Shown here piece by piece: positions 42,802-54,354 of a stretch of 64,000 nucleotides of DNA. Source of the stretch: Micromonospora pallida (GTDB lineage Bacteria > Actinomycetota > Actinomycetes > Mycobacteriales > Micromonosporaceae); NCBI RefSeq assembly GCF_900090325.1, contig NZ_FMHW01000002.1, positions 1 through 64,000 of the forward strand, read 5' to 3'. The position numbers and the translations under genes are program-made. The notes under the pieces are model-generated. The model was not told the origin of the DNA. It searched no databases and saw only the letters and a list, made by a program, of their open reading frames with translations. Numbering within the stretch: position 1 is the stretch's first letter; each line of letters opens with the position of its first letter.

Positions 42802-43691
42802 TGCGGGTGACAGTGGAAGGCGTGTCGGTCCACATCGACCGCCGGCCGATCGTCAGCGACGTGGACCTGACCGTGGAACCGGGACAGATCGTCGGTCTGA
42901 TCGGCCCGAACGGCAGCGGCAAGTCCACTCTGCTCCGTACGCTCTACCGGGTCCTGCGCCCGGCCACCGGTGCGGTTCGGCTCAACGGGGACGACCTGTG
43001 GAAGCTCCGCCCGCAGGAGGTCGCCCGCCGTCGCGCCGCGGTCGCCCAGGACCACGCGATCGACGCGGACTTTCTCGTCCGTGACGTGGTGGTGATGGGG
43101 CGTACGCCGCACAAGCGGCTGCTCGACCGGGAGGACGGCCGGGACCGCCGGATCGTCGACGAGGCGCTCGACCGGGTCCGGATGGGGTGGGCGGCCGAGC
43201 GGGTCTTCACCACGCTCTCCGGCGGTGAACGGCAACGGGTGCTGCTCGCCCGGGCCCTCGCCCAGCAGGCGCCACTGCTGATCCTGGACGAGCCCACCAA
43301 CCACCTCGACGTCCGGGCCCAACTGGAACTGCTGGAACTGGTCAGCTCGCTCGGGCTGACCACGCTGACCGCCCTGCACGACCTGGACCACGCCGCGTCG
43401 TACTGCGACCGGCTGGTGCTGCTCGAACACGGCCGGGTCCGGGCCGCCGGCACCCCGACGGAGGTGCTCCTGCCGGCCCTGCTCGCGTCGGTGTTCGGCG
43501 TCCGCGCCCACCTCGGTGTCCATCCCCTGACCGGACGCCTGCACGTCTGTGTCGCACCGCTGCCCCCCGCCGACGACGTCCGGGCCCTCGCGGGCGTGGG
43601 TGCGGAGCAGCGCGGCGGACACCGACCCGACGACGACCCGAACGGCCGGGCGGCCGACGCCGACGGCCCCCGCGGAAAGGACCTGGGATGA
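42801..43691 (+). CDS. ABC importer ATPase (FecE/BtuD family)
   Basis: 296 residues. Walker [18 protein letters not shown], signature [18 protein letters not shown], Walker [17 protein letters not shown], switch His in [13 protein letters not shown]. The last 50 residues are a charged tail ([20 protein letters not shown]) not usual in the family. Energises uptake through the preceding permease. Its stop overlaps the start of the 67-aa gene. Confidence 0.9.
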   Translation: MRVTVEGVSVHIDRRPIVSDVDLTVEPGQIVGLIGPNGSGKSTLLRTLYRVLRPATGAVRLNGDDLWKLRPQEVARRRAAVAQDHAIDADFLVRDVVVMGRTPHKRLLDREDGRDRRIVDEALDRVRMGWAAERVFTTLSGGERQRVLLARALAQQAPLLILDEPTNHLDVRAQLELLELVSSLGLTTLTALHDLDHAASYCDRLVLLEHGRVRAAGTPTEVLLPALLASVFGVRAHLGVHPLTGRLHVCVAPLPPADDVRALAGVGAEQRGGHRPDDDPNGRAADADGPRGKDLG

Positions 43692-43887
43692 ACGCGATCT
43701 GGCGACTCGGCACCTACCTGCTCGTCCTGCTCGTGATCTTCGCGGTGACGCTGATCATCGGCCGGCTCATCGGCCCGATCAGCACCCCGGCGGAGAGCGG
43801 TGACGGCCACGACATGATGATGTCGGCCGGGCAGGTCACCGTCTCCCTCGCGCCGGCCCCGGCCGGATCGCCGATGGGGGTGGCGCG

Positions 43888-43891
<4 letters not shown>
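43688..43891 (+). CDS. 67-aa single-span protein with HDMMM motif
   Basis: [20 protein letters not shown] begins one transmembrane helix; the short outer segment has [13 protein letters not shown] His followed by Met-Met-Met is a plausible Cu(I) site. The gene overlaps both the ATPase upstream and the P-type ATPase downstream by four bases, so it is co-translated with them. No family is recognised. It may be a small copper-binding adaptor between importer and pump. Confidence 0.7.
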
Positions 43892-46143
<2,252 letters not shown>

Positions 46144-46232
46144 CCGGTGGGCGGGCGCGGTCCCGGCGCCCGCCCACCGAACTCCGCTCGGGTACGGCCT
46201 GGCAGGTCAGCGGCCGGTTCTATGCTCGGCGC

Positions 46233-47162
46233 ATGGAACTGCGCGTCTTCACCGAACCCCAGCAGGGGGCCAGCTACGACCAGTTGCTCGCCGTGGCACG
46301 CCGCGCTGAGGACACCGGATACGCCGCCTTCTTCCGCTCCGACCACTACCTGAAGATGGGCGACGTGAGCGGGGAACCGGGCCCCACCGACGCGTGGACG
46401 ACCCTGGCCGGCCTGGCCCGGGACACCAGCCGGATCCGCCTCGGCACGATGATGACCGCGGCCACCTTCCGGCTGCCCGGACCGCTCGCCATCACCGTGG
46501 CCCAAGTGGACGCGATGAGCGGCGGCCGGGTCGAGTTCGGCGTCGGCACCGGCTGGTTCGAGACCGAACACCAGGCGTACGGCATCCCGTTCCCGCCGCT
46601 CGCCGAGCGGTTCGACCGGCTCGAGGAGCAGCTCGCGGTCATCACCGGCCTGTGGCAGACCCCGACCGGGCAGACCTTCGACTTCTCCGGGAAGCACTAC
46701 ACCCTGATCGACTCCCCGGCCCTGCCGAAGCCGACGCAGTCGCCCCGGCCGCCGGTCCTGATCGGGGGGATGGGCGCGAAGCGTACGCCCCGGCTCGCCG
46801 CCCGCTACGCCGACGAGTTCAACCTGCCGTTCGTCTCGGTCGACGACACAGCCGCCCAGTTCGGCCGGGTCCGCGCCGCCTGCGCGGCGATCGGACGGGA
46901 CCCGGCGGAGCTGCGCTGGTCCAACGCGCTGGTGCTGTGCTGCGGCCGGACCGACGCGGAGGTGCGACGGCGGGCCGACGCGATCGGCCGCGACGCGGAC
47001 GAACTGCGCGAGAACGGGCTCGCCGGCTCACCCGCCGAGATCGTCGACAAGATCGGCCGGTACGCGGGCGTCGGCGCGCAGCGGATATATCTCCAGGTGC
47101 TCGACCTGGCCGACCTGGACCACCTGGACCTGGTCGCCGCCGAGGTCATGCCGCAGCTCTGA
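46233..47162 (+). CDS. LLM-class (F420-dependent type) oxidoreductase
   Basis: 309 residues from ATG 46233 (MELRVFTEPQQGASYDQLLA). Luciferase-like TIM barrel: FFRSDHYLKMGDVSGEPGP, RIRLGTMMTAATFRLPGPLA, VDAMSGGRVEFGVGTGWFET, PPVLIGGMGAKRTPRLAARY. In actinobacteria the class usually uses F420. It starts 90 bp after the copper pump and may be outside that unit. Substrate unknown. Confidence 0.85.
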   Translation: MELRVFTEPQQGASYDQLLAVARRAEDTGYAAFFRSDHYLKMGDVSGEPGPTDAWTTLAGLARDTSRIRLGTMMTAATFRLPGPLAITVAQVDAMSGGRVEFGVGTGWFETEHQAYGIPFPPLAERFDRLEEQLAVITGLWQTPTGQTFDFSGKHYTLIDSPALPKPTQSPRPPVLIGGMGAKRTPRLAARYADEFNLPFVSVDDTAAQFGRVRAACAAIGRDPAELRWSNALVLCCGRTDAEVRRRADAIGRDADELRENGLAGSPAEIVDKIGRYAGVGAQRIYLQVLDLADLDHLDLVAAEVMPQL

Positions 47163-47178
47163 GCCCAGGGGAGGGGTC

Positions 47179-48528
47179 ATGGCAGACAACGAACCCCGGG
47201 TCGCGCCGCGCGTCGGGGTGCCGGCCCAGTTCCGGGCGAGCACGCCGCACGCCGGGGTGCCCGCGCAAAACCGGGTCGGCACACCGCACGCCGGAGTGCC
47301 GGCGCGGAACTGGGCCGGCAACGTCACCTGGTCGGCGGCCCGCAGACACCGCCCCACCTCCGTCGACGAGCTGCGTGCCCTGGTCGCGGCGAGCCGGCGG
47401 ATCCGGCCGGTCGGCACCCGGCACTCGTTCAACCGGCTCGCCGACACCACCGGCGACCTCGTCGCGGTGGACGGCCTGCCGCCCACCGTCGAGGTCGACC
47501 GGACGCGCGGCACAGCCACAGTGGCGGCCGGACTCCGGTACGGCGAGGTCGCGGCGCGCCTGCACGAGCAGGGGTACGCGCTACCGAACCTCGCCTCCCT
47601 GCCGCACATCTCGGTCGCCGGGGCGGTCGCCACCGCCACCCACGGCTCCGGCGAGCGCAACGGCAACCTGGCCACCTCGGTCGTCGCCGTGGAACTGGTC
47701 ACCGCCGCCGGCGACCTGGTCCGGGTGGACTCCACCGACGGGCGCTTCGCCGCGTTGGTGGTCGGCCTCGGCGCGTTCGGGGTGGTCACCCGGCTGACCC
47801 TGGCCCTGCTGCCGACCTTCGACGTCCGCCAGTACGTCCACCTGGACCTGCCCCGGGAGGCGATGGACGAGGCGTTCGCGTCGGCGTACAGCGTCAGCCT
47901 CTTCACCGACTGGCGGGGGACCGGGTTCCACCAGGTCTGGCGCAAGCAGCGGGCCGACCAGGACCCACCGCCGGCCCGGTGGCTCGGCGCGACGGCCGCC
48001 GACACACCCCGGCACCCGGTGCCCGGCCTGCCCGGTGACACCTGCACCGAGCAGTTCGGGGTGTCCGGCCCCTGGCACGAGCGGCTGCCGCACTTCCGGC
48101 CCGGCTTCACCCCGAGCAGTGGGGCGGAGTTGCAGTCCGAGTACCACGTCCCCCGGGCAGCGGCGGCCGAGGCGCTGGCCGCGCTGGACCGGGTCCGCGA
48201 CCGGATCGCTCCGGTGTTGCAGGTCTGTGAGCTGCGGACGGTCGCCGCCGACCAGCTCTGGCTGAGCCCCCAGTACGACCGGGACACCCTGTCGATCCAC
48301 TTCACCTGGATCGCCGACGCCGGGGCGGTCGCCCCGGTGGTGGCCGCCGTCGAGGAGCGGCTGGCCCCGTTCGCACCCCGTCCCCACTGGGGGAAGGTCT
48401 TCGACCTCGCTCCGGCGGCGGTGGCCGCCGCGTATCCCCGATTCGCCGACGCGGTCGCGGCGATGGTCACCGCCGACCCGACCGGCAAGTTCCGCAACGA
48501 GCTGCTGGACCGCTACCTCCCGCGCTGA
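47179..48528 (+). CDS. FAD-linked alditol/aldonolactone oxidase-like protein with N-terminal repeats
   Basis: 449 residues of the vanillyl-alcohol-oxidase fold. NWAGNVTWSAARRHRPTSV, RPVGTRHSFNRLADTTGDLV and SLPHISVAGAVATATHGSG (FAD-binding loop) resemble alditol oxidase; the C-terminal ALO-like half ends VTADPTGKFRNELLDRYLPR. Before the NWAGN motif are about 40 extra residues made of GVPAQxR-type repeats (GVPAQFRASTPHA, GVPAQNRVGTPHA, GVPARNWAG) from a 36-bp tandem repeat. Likely oxidises a sugar alcohol. Confidence 0.8.
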   Translation: MADNEPRVAPRVGVPAQFRASTPHAGVPAQNRVGTPHAGVPARNWAGNVTWSAARRHRPTSVDELRALVAASRRIRPVGTRHSFNRLADTTGDLVAVDGLPPTVEVDRTRGTATVAAGLRYGEVAARLHEQGYALPNLASLPHISVAGAVATATHGSGERNGNLATSVVAVELVTAAGDLVRVDSTDGRFAALVVGLGAFGVVTRLTLALLPTFDVRQYVHLDLPREAMDEAFASAYSVSLFTDWRGTGFHQVWRKQRADQDPPPARWLGATAADTPRHPVPGLPGDTCTEQFGVSGPWHERLPHFRPGFTPSSGAELQSEYHVPRAAAAEALAALDRVRDRIAPVLQVCELRTVAADQLWLSPQYDRDTLSIHFTWIADAGAVAPVVAAVEERLAPFAPRPHWGKVFDLAPAAVAAAYPRFADAVAAMVTADPTGKFRNELLDRYLPR

Positions 48529-48593
48529 CGCCGCGACATCCATGCGGGACCGGGCACGGTCGCTGACGGGACCGGGTAGGCCAGAATCGGGCC

Positions 48594-51500
48594 GTGTTCT
48601 TCGGCATCCTGGGTCCGGTCGAGGCGCGTACCGCCGACGGTGCGGCAGTGCCGCTGGGTGGGCGGCAGTTGCGGGCGCTGCTCGCCCTGTTCCTGCTCGA
48701 CGCCGGGCGGGTGGTCGGCACCGACCGGCTGGTTAACGGGCTGCACGGCGAACACCCGCCGGCCGGCGCGGCGAACGCGTTGCAGTCCCAGGTCTCCCGG
48801 CTGCGCCGGGCGTTGCGCGCCGCCGGCACCGGCCCGACCGTGGAGGCGCACCCGGCCGGGTACCGGCTCGCCGTCGACCCGGACGACGTCGATCTGCACC
48901 GCGCCACCCGACTCCACCGGGCCGGCCGGCAGGCCCTCGCGGCCGGGGAGCCGGCCCGCGCGGTCGACCTGCTCGGCGAGGCGCTGGCGCTCTGGCGGGG
49001 CGAGCCGTTCGCCGACGTGACCGCCGCGCCGTTCGCCGCCGCGCAGGTCGTACGCCTGACCGAGCTGCGGCTGGGCATCGTCGAGGAGTACGCCGAGGTG
49101 GCGCTCGTCGCCGGAGAACCGACGGCTCCGGTCGCCGCGTTACGGGAGGTGATCGCCGCCCACCCGCTGCGGGAACGCCCCCGGGGGCAGCTCATGCGGG
49201 CGCTGCACGCCACCGGCCGGTCGGCCGAGGCGCTGCAGGTCTACGCCGACCTGCGGCGTACCCTCGCCGACGAACTCGGCGTCGAGCCCGGCGCCGAGTT
49301 GGCCGCGGTGCACCTCGCGGTGCTGCGCGACGAGCGCGACGACCCGGTGCCCCCGCCACCGGCCCGGCTGCCGGCCCAGCTCAGCAGTTTCGTCGGTCGC
49401 GAGGACGACCTGGCCCGGGTGGCGGGGCGGCTCGACGCGGGACGGCTGGTCACCGTCACCGGTCCGGGCGGTGTCGGCAAGACCCGGCTCGCGGTCGAGA
49501 CGGCCGCCCGGCGGGCCGGGGAGGTCTGCTTCGTCGACCTCGCCCCACTGCCGGCCGGGGCGCGGGTCGCGCCGGTCCTGCTCGACGCGCTCGGCCTGCG
49601 CGACTCCGGACTCCGCCTGCGCGATCCCGGGTTGGGCCTGCGCGACTCCGGGGTCGGCCCGTCCCGTTCCGGCCCGCACCACTCCGGCGCCGGCCTGCGC
49701 GAGTCCGGAGTCGGGTCGGGAGACACCGGGCTGCCAGCCGGTGGTACCGATCCGCCGCCGGCCCGGCTGGTCATGGCGCTGTCGGATGGTGCCGATCCTG
49801 CGGTGGCCCGGTTGGTCACGGCGCTGTCGGACCGGCGGGTGCTACTCGTGCTCGACAACTGCGAGCACGTCCTGGCCGACGCCGCGCCGGTCGTACGCCG
49901 CCTCCTCACCGCCTGCCCCGAGCTGCGGATCCTGGCCACCAGCCGGGAACCGCTCGGCCTCACCGGGGAACTGCTCTGCCCGCTGGCCCCGCTGCCCGTG
50001 CCGACCCCGGAGGCGACGGCCGGGGCCGCCCTGACCGCACCGGCGCTGCGCCTGTTCGCCGACCGGGCCGCCGCGGTACGCCCGGACTTCGTCCTCGACG
50101 CCGGCACCGTCGACACGGTACGCCGGATCTGTGCCGCGCTGGACGGCCTGCCGCTGGCGATCGAGTTGGCGGCGGTGCGGGTACGGGCCCTGCCCCTGGC
50201 CGAGGTGGCGGCCCGGCTGGACGACCGGTTCCGGTTGCTGTCCCGGGGCGACCGGACCGCCGCGCCCCGGCACCAGACCCTGCACGCGGTGGTCCGCTGG
50301 AGCTGGGACCTGCTCAGCGACGCGGAACGGGTGCTGCTGCGCCGGCTGACCGTCTTCGCCGGCGGGGCGACCGTCTCCGCCGCCGAGCAGGTGTGCGGTT
50401 GTGGTTGCAGGGGTGGTTGTGGTTGCAGGGGTGGTAGCAGGGGTCCCCTCCTACCGTTTTCTGCCGAGGAGGGGACCCCTGCAACCACCCAGCGCGGGTG
50501 CGAACTGGACACCGCCGAACTGCTCGGCGCGCTGGTGGACCGGTCCCTGGTCGAGCACACCGCCGGCCGGTACCGGATGCTCGAGACGGTGCGCGGCTTC
50601 GGTGCCGAACGGCTCGCCGAGGCCGGCGAGGACGACGCCGCCCGTCGGGCGCACGCCCGGTACTTCCTCCGGCTGGCCGGTACGGCGGACGGCTACCTGC
50701 ATCGGGCGGAGCAGGTCGACTGGCTGGGCCGGCTCCGGGCCGAGCACCGCAACCTGGACGCCGCGCTGCGCTGGGCGGTCGTCGCCGAGCCGCCGCTGGC
50801 GCTGCGGCTGGTCGGCGCGTTGAGCGCCTACTGGTACCTGCGGGGGCTGCGCGGTGAGATCGCGCCGCTGGCGGAGCAGTTGCTCCGCGCGGTCGGCCCG
50901 GAACCGCCCGCCGAGCTGGTCGAGGAGTACGTGCTCTGTGTGGTGCACGCCGCGCACGGCGAGGCCGGGGCCGGGCTGACCGAGCACGCACGACGGGCCA
51001 CCGACCTGACGAACGCGATGGTGGGCCCGCCCCGGCAGCCCTTCTTCAACGTGCTCTGGGCACAGTTCGCCGGGCCGCCCGGCGCGGAGTTGCCCCACCG
51101 GCGCCGGCTGATCGGCACGGACCCGTGGTCACGGGCGCTCGGCGACTTCGGCAACGGCTTCCTCGCGCTCTTCGAGGCCGACGTCGACACGGCCGAGTCG
51201 GAACTGCGGCGGGCGCTGGCCGGGTTCCGGTCGGTGGGGGAGCGGTGGGGTGTGTCGCAGGCGTTGGACGGGCTGGCGACCATCGCCGCCTGGCGGGGCG
51301 CGGAAGACGAGGGCCTGGCTCTGCGTAACGAGGCCCTGGAACTGCTTCGGCCGCTCGGGGCGTACGAGGAAATGGCGGACCTGCACTGCCGGCGGGCCGA
51401 GCGGCTGTTGCGCCTGGGCGACCCCGAGGCGGCCCGCGCCGAGTACGACCGGGCCGCCGACCTCGCCCGCCGTGGTGGTGTGTCGGCGACGATGGCCCAG

Positions 51501-51989
51501 GTTTTCTGGGGCCTCGGCGAGGTGGCCCGGCTGACCGGCGACCTGGCCGAGGCCCGCCGCCGGCAGGCGGAGGCACTGGCCCGGTTGGCGTCGGAGGGCT
51601 GGATGTGGGCCGGGGTCAGGGCCGCCGCCCTGACCGCGCTGGGCCGGGTGGCGCAGGCCGGGGGAGACCTCGCCGAGGCCCACCGCCGACACCGGGAGGC
51701 GCTCGGCGTCGCGCTTCACCAGCACAACGGGCTCGACATCGCCGAGGCGGCCGAGGGCCTGGCGGGTGCGCTGCTGGACGACGGGGCGGCCGAACGGGCC
51801 GCGTGGCTGCTCGGGGTCGCCACGGCGGTACGCGGTCTGCGGGTGACCGCCAGCCGGGACGTCGCGGTGGTGGTCGACGGGGCCCGGACGGCGCTCGGCG
51901 AGGACGGCTACCACGCCGCCTTCGCCCGGGGGGCCGCCCTGCGTTACGAGGAGGGCAGCGCCGTCCTCCGCGATCTGCTGGGGACCTGA
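48594..51989 (+). CDS. AfsR/SARP-type large transcriptional regulator (BTAD, NB-ARC, TPR)
   Basis: 1131 residues from GTG 48594. Winged-helix DNA-binding domain (1-90: FFGILGPVEARTADGAAVPL, NALQSQVSRLRRALR), BTAD (95-245, ending LRRTLADELGVEPGAELAAV), NB-ARC ATPase with P-loop GPGGVGKTRL (about 290) and VLLVLDNCEHVL, then TPR-like repeats. Two low-complexity insertions are present: 21-bp repeats giving LRDSGLR units (about 49595-49715) and a palindromic element at 50397-50489 giving a Cys/Gly stretch. It is the only SARP-like gene in the window and could bind the array at 19251, but that is an inference. Confidence 0.85.
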   Translation: MFFGILGPVEARTADGAAVPLGGRQLRALLALFLLDAGRVVGTDRLVNGLHGEHPPAGAANALQSQVSRLRRALRAAGTGPTVEAHPAGYRLAVDPDDVDLHRATRLHRAGRQALAAGEPARAVDLLGEALALWRGEPFADVTAAPFAAAQVVRLTELRLGIVEEYAEVALVAGEPTAPVAALREVIAAHPLRERPRGQLMRALHATGRSAEALQVYADLRRTLADELGVEPGAELAAVHLAVLRDERDDPVPPPPARLPAQLSSFVGREDDLARVAGRLDAGRLVTVTGPGGVGKTRLAVETAARRAGEVCFVDLAPLPAGARVAPVLLDALGLRDSGLRLRDPGLGLRDSGVGPSRSGPHHSGAGLRESGVGSGDTGLPAGGTDPPPARLVMALSDGADPAVARLVTALSDRRVLLVLDNCEHVLADAAPVVRRLLTACPELRILATSREPLGLTGELLCPLAPLPVPTPEATAGAALTAPALRLFADRAAAVRPDFVLDAGTVDTVRRICAALDGLPLAIELAAVRVRALPLAEVAARLDDRFRLLSRGDRTAAPRHQTLHAVVRWSWDLLSDAERVLLRRLTVFAGGATVSAAEQVCGCGCRGGCGCRGGSRGPLLPFSAEEGTPATTQRGCELDTAELLGALVDRSLVEHTAGRYRMLETVRGFGAERLAEAGEDDAARRAHARYFLRLAGTADGYLHRAEQVDWLGRLRAEHRNLDAALRWAVVAEPPLALRLVGALSAYWYLRGLRGEIAPLAEQLLRAVGPEPPAELVEEYVLCVVHAAHGEAGAGLTEHARRATDLTNAMVGPPRQPFFNVLWAQFAGPPGAELPHRRRLIGTDPWSRALGDFGNGFLALFEADVDTAESELRRALAGFRSVGERWGVSQALDGLATIAAWRGAEDEGLALRNEALELLRPLGAYEEMADLHCRRAERLLRLGDPEAARAEYDRAADLARRGGVSATMAQVFWGLGEVARLTGDLAEARRRQAEALARLASEGWMWAGVRAAALTALGRVAQAGGDLAEAHRRHREALGVALHQHNGLDIAEAAEGLAGALLDDGAAERAAWLLGVATAVRGLRVTASRDVAVVVDGARTALGEDGYHAAFARGAALRYEEGSAVLRDLLGT
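50397..50489. repeat. palindromic element with 18-bp tandem repeat inside the AfsR-like gene
   Basis: GGTTGTGGTTGCAGGGGT occurs twice (50397-50414, 50415-50432), then a 23-bp arm (50430-50452, core GCAGGGGTCCCCTCCT) faces its inverse (50467-50489, core AGGAGGGGACCCCTGC) with one mismatch and a 14-nt spacer. It is a multiple of three in effect, since the regulator frame stays open through it. It looks like a REP/MITE-type insertion. Confidence 0.65.
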
Positions 51990-52153
51990 CCCGGTGGCGG
52001 CACACCGCTGACCGGGTGCCACTGACCGACAGCCTGACCGGGTGCCGCTGACCGCAGCAGTGGTTGGCGGTCAGCGTCCGGTGCGCGGCCGGTCAGCGCG
52101 GACGCCCACCCTCGGCGGTAGCACCCCTTCTTCCTGTCGACGAGGAGCCCACC

Positions 52154-53062
52154 GTGGCCGATACCGATACGACGCGTACCCCCGCGCCGACCACCGTCGC
52201 CGACACGGCGCGGACCACCGCGTCCGGCACGGCCGCTGCCACGACGCAAACCGCCCCACCCGCCGGCACGACGCGGACAGATCCGCCCGCCGGTACGACG
52301 CGAACCGTTCCGCCCGCCGGTACGACGCCGGCCGGGCCGGATCCCGGCTCACGCCGGACCAGCCGGACCAGCCGGGCCAGCCGGGCACCCGTCACCCGAC
52401 CCCGCCGGTGGTGGCGTCGCCCCTGGATGGCGCCGCTGGGGGTGGTGCTGGTGCTGTTCGTGGCCTTCTCCCTGCCCCCGTACCTGAGCCTCGACCCGGC
52501 GCAGTCGCGGGTGACGCCCCCGGAGGGCGCGCCCCTCTACCACCCGCTGCTGGTCGCGCACGTCCTGTTCGCCTCGGTGGCCACGCTGGCCTGCTGGTTC
52601 CAGGTGTGGCCGTGGTTCCGGCAGCGCTTCCCGGCCGCCCACCGGCGGATCGGCCGGCTCTACGTCTTCGCCGGGGTGCTCCCGGCCGGCGTGATCGGCT
52701 TCTACCTCGGCGTGGTCACCCCGTTCGGGCCGGTTGCCCAGGCCAGCGGCATGATCATGGCCCCGCTCTGGCTGATCTGCACGATGGTCGGCTGGCGGCG
52801 GGCACGGCAGCGCCGGTTCGCCGACCACCGCCGGTGGATGGTCCGCAGCTTCGCGCTGACCGTCTCGATCATCACGAACCGGATCTGGGGTGTGGTCTTC
52901 TTCCTGCTGCTCTACCCGCAACTGGAGACGACCTTTTACGGCGACGAGAAGCTGATGAGCTGGCTGGTCGCCGGGGCGACCGCCTGGCTCGGCTGGACCC
53001 TGCCGCTGCTGGCCGCGCAGTGGTGGCTGGACCGCCGCCCCCAACCCGTCCGGACTGCTTGA
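52154..53062 (+). CDS. DUF2306-type multi-span membrane protein
   Basis: 302 residues from GTG 52154. The first 90 residues are Thr/Pro-rich with a PPAGTT repeat (three copies, encoded by near-identical 27-bp units around 52255-52330). Then come about six helices with YHPLLVAHVLFASVATLACW, RFPAAHRRIGRLYVFAG and FADHRRWMVRSFALTVSIIT, typical of DUF2306. The conserved His residues hint at heme or metal binding, but the function is unknown. Confidence 0.75.
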   Translation: MADTDTTRTPAPTTVADTARTTASGTAAATTQTAPPAGTTRTDPPAGTTRTVPPAGTTPAGPDPGSRRTSRTSRASRAPVTRPRRWWRRPWMAPLGVVLVLFVAFSLPPYLSLDPAQSRVTPPEGAPLYHPLLVAHVLFASVATLACWFQVWPWFRQRFPAAHRRIGRLYVFAGVLPAGVIGFYLGVVTPFGPVAQASGMIMAPLWLICTMVGWRRARQRRFADHRRWMVRSFALTVSIITNRIWGVVFFLLLYPQLETTFYGDEKLMSWLVAGATAWLGWTLPLLAAQWWLDRRPQPVRTA

Positions 53063-53075
53063 CCCGCCAGCGGGG

Positions 53076-54215
53076 TCAGCGCCGGCCGGTGAGCTGCTCG
53101 CGCATGCTGCTGCGCTGCACCGCCCGGCTGATGTCGCTCGGTGAGACGATCCCGACCAGGTGTCCGTCGGTCACCACCAACGCCCGGCCGTCCGTGCACT
53201 CGCCCAGCCGGGGGAGCAGGTCGGTCAACTGCTCCTCCGGTCGGGCCAGCACCAGGTCGTCGGCCCGGCAGGCCACCTCGGCGAGGGTGGTCGCGCCCCG
53301 GCTGCCGGCCGGGACGTGCCGGACCCGGTCCAGGGTGACCAGGCCGACCGGTCGCCCCTCCTCGGTCAGCGGCAACGTCGAGTGCCGGTACGCGAAGAGG
53401 TGGTGGTCGACGAAGTCGCTGACGGTCATCTCCGCCGAGGCGGTCTGCGGCTGCGGGGTCATCACGTCGGCGACCCGTACGCCGCGCAGCGCCGAACCGA
53501 CCTTGGCCTGCCGTTCCTCCATGCTGGCGGCCCCGATCAGGAACCAGCCGATCAGCACCAGCCAGAGTCCGCCGATGCCGGCACCGACCAGGAACTGCCA
53601 GAGGCCCAGCCCGATCAGCACCACGCCCAGCGCCCAGCCGGCGCGGGCCGCCACCACCGAGGCTCGGGTCCGGTCACCGGTGGCCTTCCAGACCGCCGCC
53701 CGCAGGAGCCGTCCGCCGTCCAGTGGTGCGGCCGGCAGCACGTTGAAGACGGCGAGCAGGAGGTTGATGCCGGCCAGCCAGGAGAGCGCGCCCACCGGCA
53801 GCCCCCGCAGCCCGGCGAGGGCGAGCACGCCCGCGACGCCGCCGAAGACGACGCCGATGACCAGACTGACCAGTGGCCCGATGCCGGCGATCCGCAGTTC
53901 CGCGCCGGGGTTCGGCGCGTCGCCCTTCAGCTCGGACACCCCGCCGAACAGCCAGAGGGTGATGCCCTCGACGCCCAGCCCGTTGCGCTTCGCGACCACC
54001 GCGTGGGCGACCTCGTGGGCGAGCAGACCGACGAAGAAGACCACCGCCGCGGCCAGCCCGGCGAACACGTACGCCCACCCCGGCTCGCCGGGGTAGGCGC
54101 GCGGGAACTGTCGCGCGGCCAGTGCCCAGGCGATCAACGCGAAGATGACCAGGACGCTCCAGTTGACGCCGACGGGCACGCCGGCGACCCGGCCGAGCCG
54201 GAAACTCGCCCTCAT
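53076..54215 (-). CDS. site-2 protease (M50) with CBS domains
   Basis: 379 residues. Zinc motif GLLAHEVAHAVVAKRNGL (HExxH) and NVLPAAPLDGGRLLRAA (third zinc ligand Asp), with six helices. The C-terminal half holds a CBS pair (VADVMTPQPQTASAEMTVSD, LVVTDGHLVGIVSPSDISRA), which usually senses nucleotides. This is the Rip3-type S2P layout. Substrate unknown; it may release a membrane-held regulator. Confidence 0.88.
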   Translation of the reverse strand: MRASFRLGRVAGVPVGVNWSVLVIFALIAWALAARQFPRAYPGEPGWAYVFAGLAAAVVFFVGLLAHEVAHAVVAKRNGLGVEGITLWLFGGVSELKGDAPNPGAELRIAGIGPLVSLVIGVVFGGVAGVLALAGLRGLPVGALSWLAGINLLLAVFNVLPAAPLDGGRLLRAAVWKATGDRTRASVVAARAGWALGVVLIGLGLWQFLVGAGIGGLWLVLIGWFLIGAASMEERQAKVGSALRGVRVADVMTPQPQTASAEMTVSDFVDHHLFAYRHSTLPLTEEGRPVGLVTLDRVRHVPAGSRGATTLAEVACRADDLVLARPEEQLTDLLPRLGECTDGRALVVTDGHLVGIVSPSDISRAVQRSSMREQLTGRR

Positions 54216-54273
54216 GGGCGACTGTTACCCGACCAGCCCCGGAGCATGCCCCCGCACCCGGTCCGGAACGCGA

Positions 54274-54309
54274 AGACTCCCTCCCGGGCTGGCGCTGGGG
54301 AGGGAGTCT
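54274..54309 (-). terminator. terminator downstream of the alpha-amylase gene
   Basis: AGACTCCCTCCC (54274-54285) and GGGAGGGAGTCT (54298-54309) form a 12-bp perfect stem with a 12-nt loop, 45 bp past the amylase stop and before the M50 gene start. Confidence 0.65.
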
Positions 54310-54354
54310 GCGGGCCCGTCCAGAGACGGGACCGCTACGACAGGCGCGGGATCG

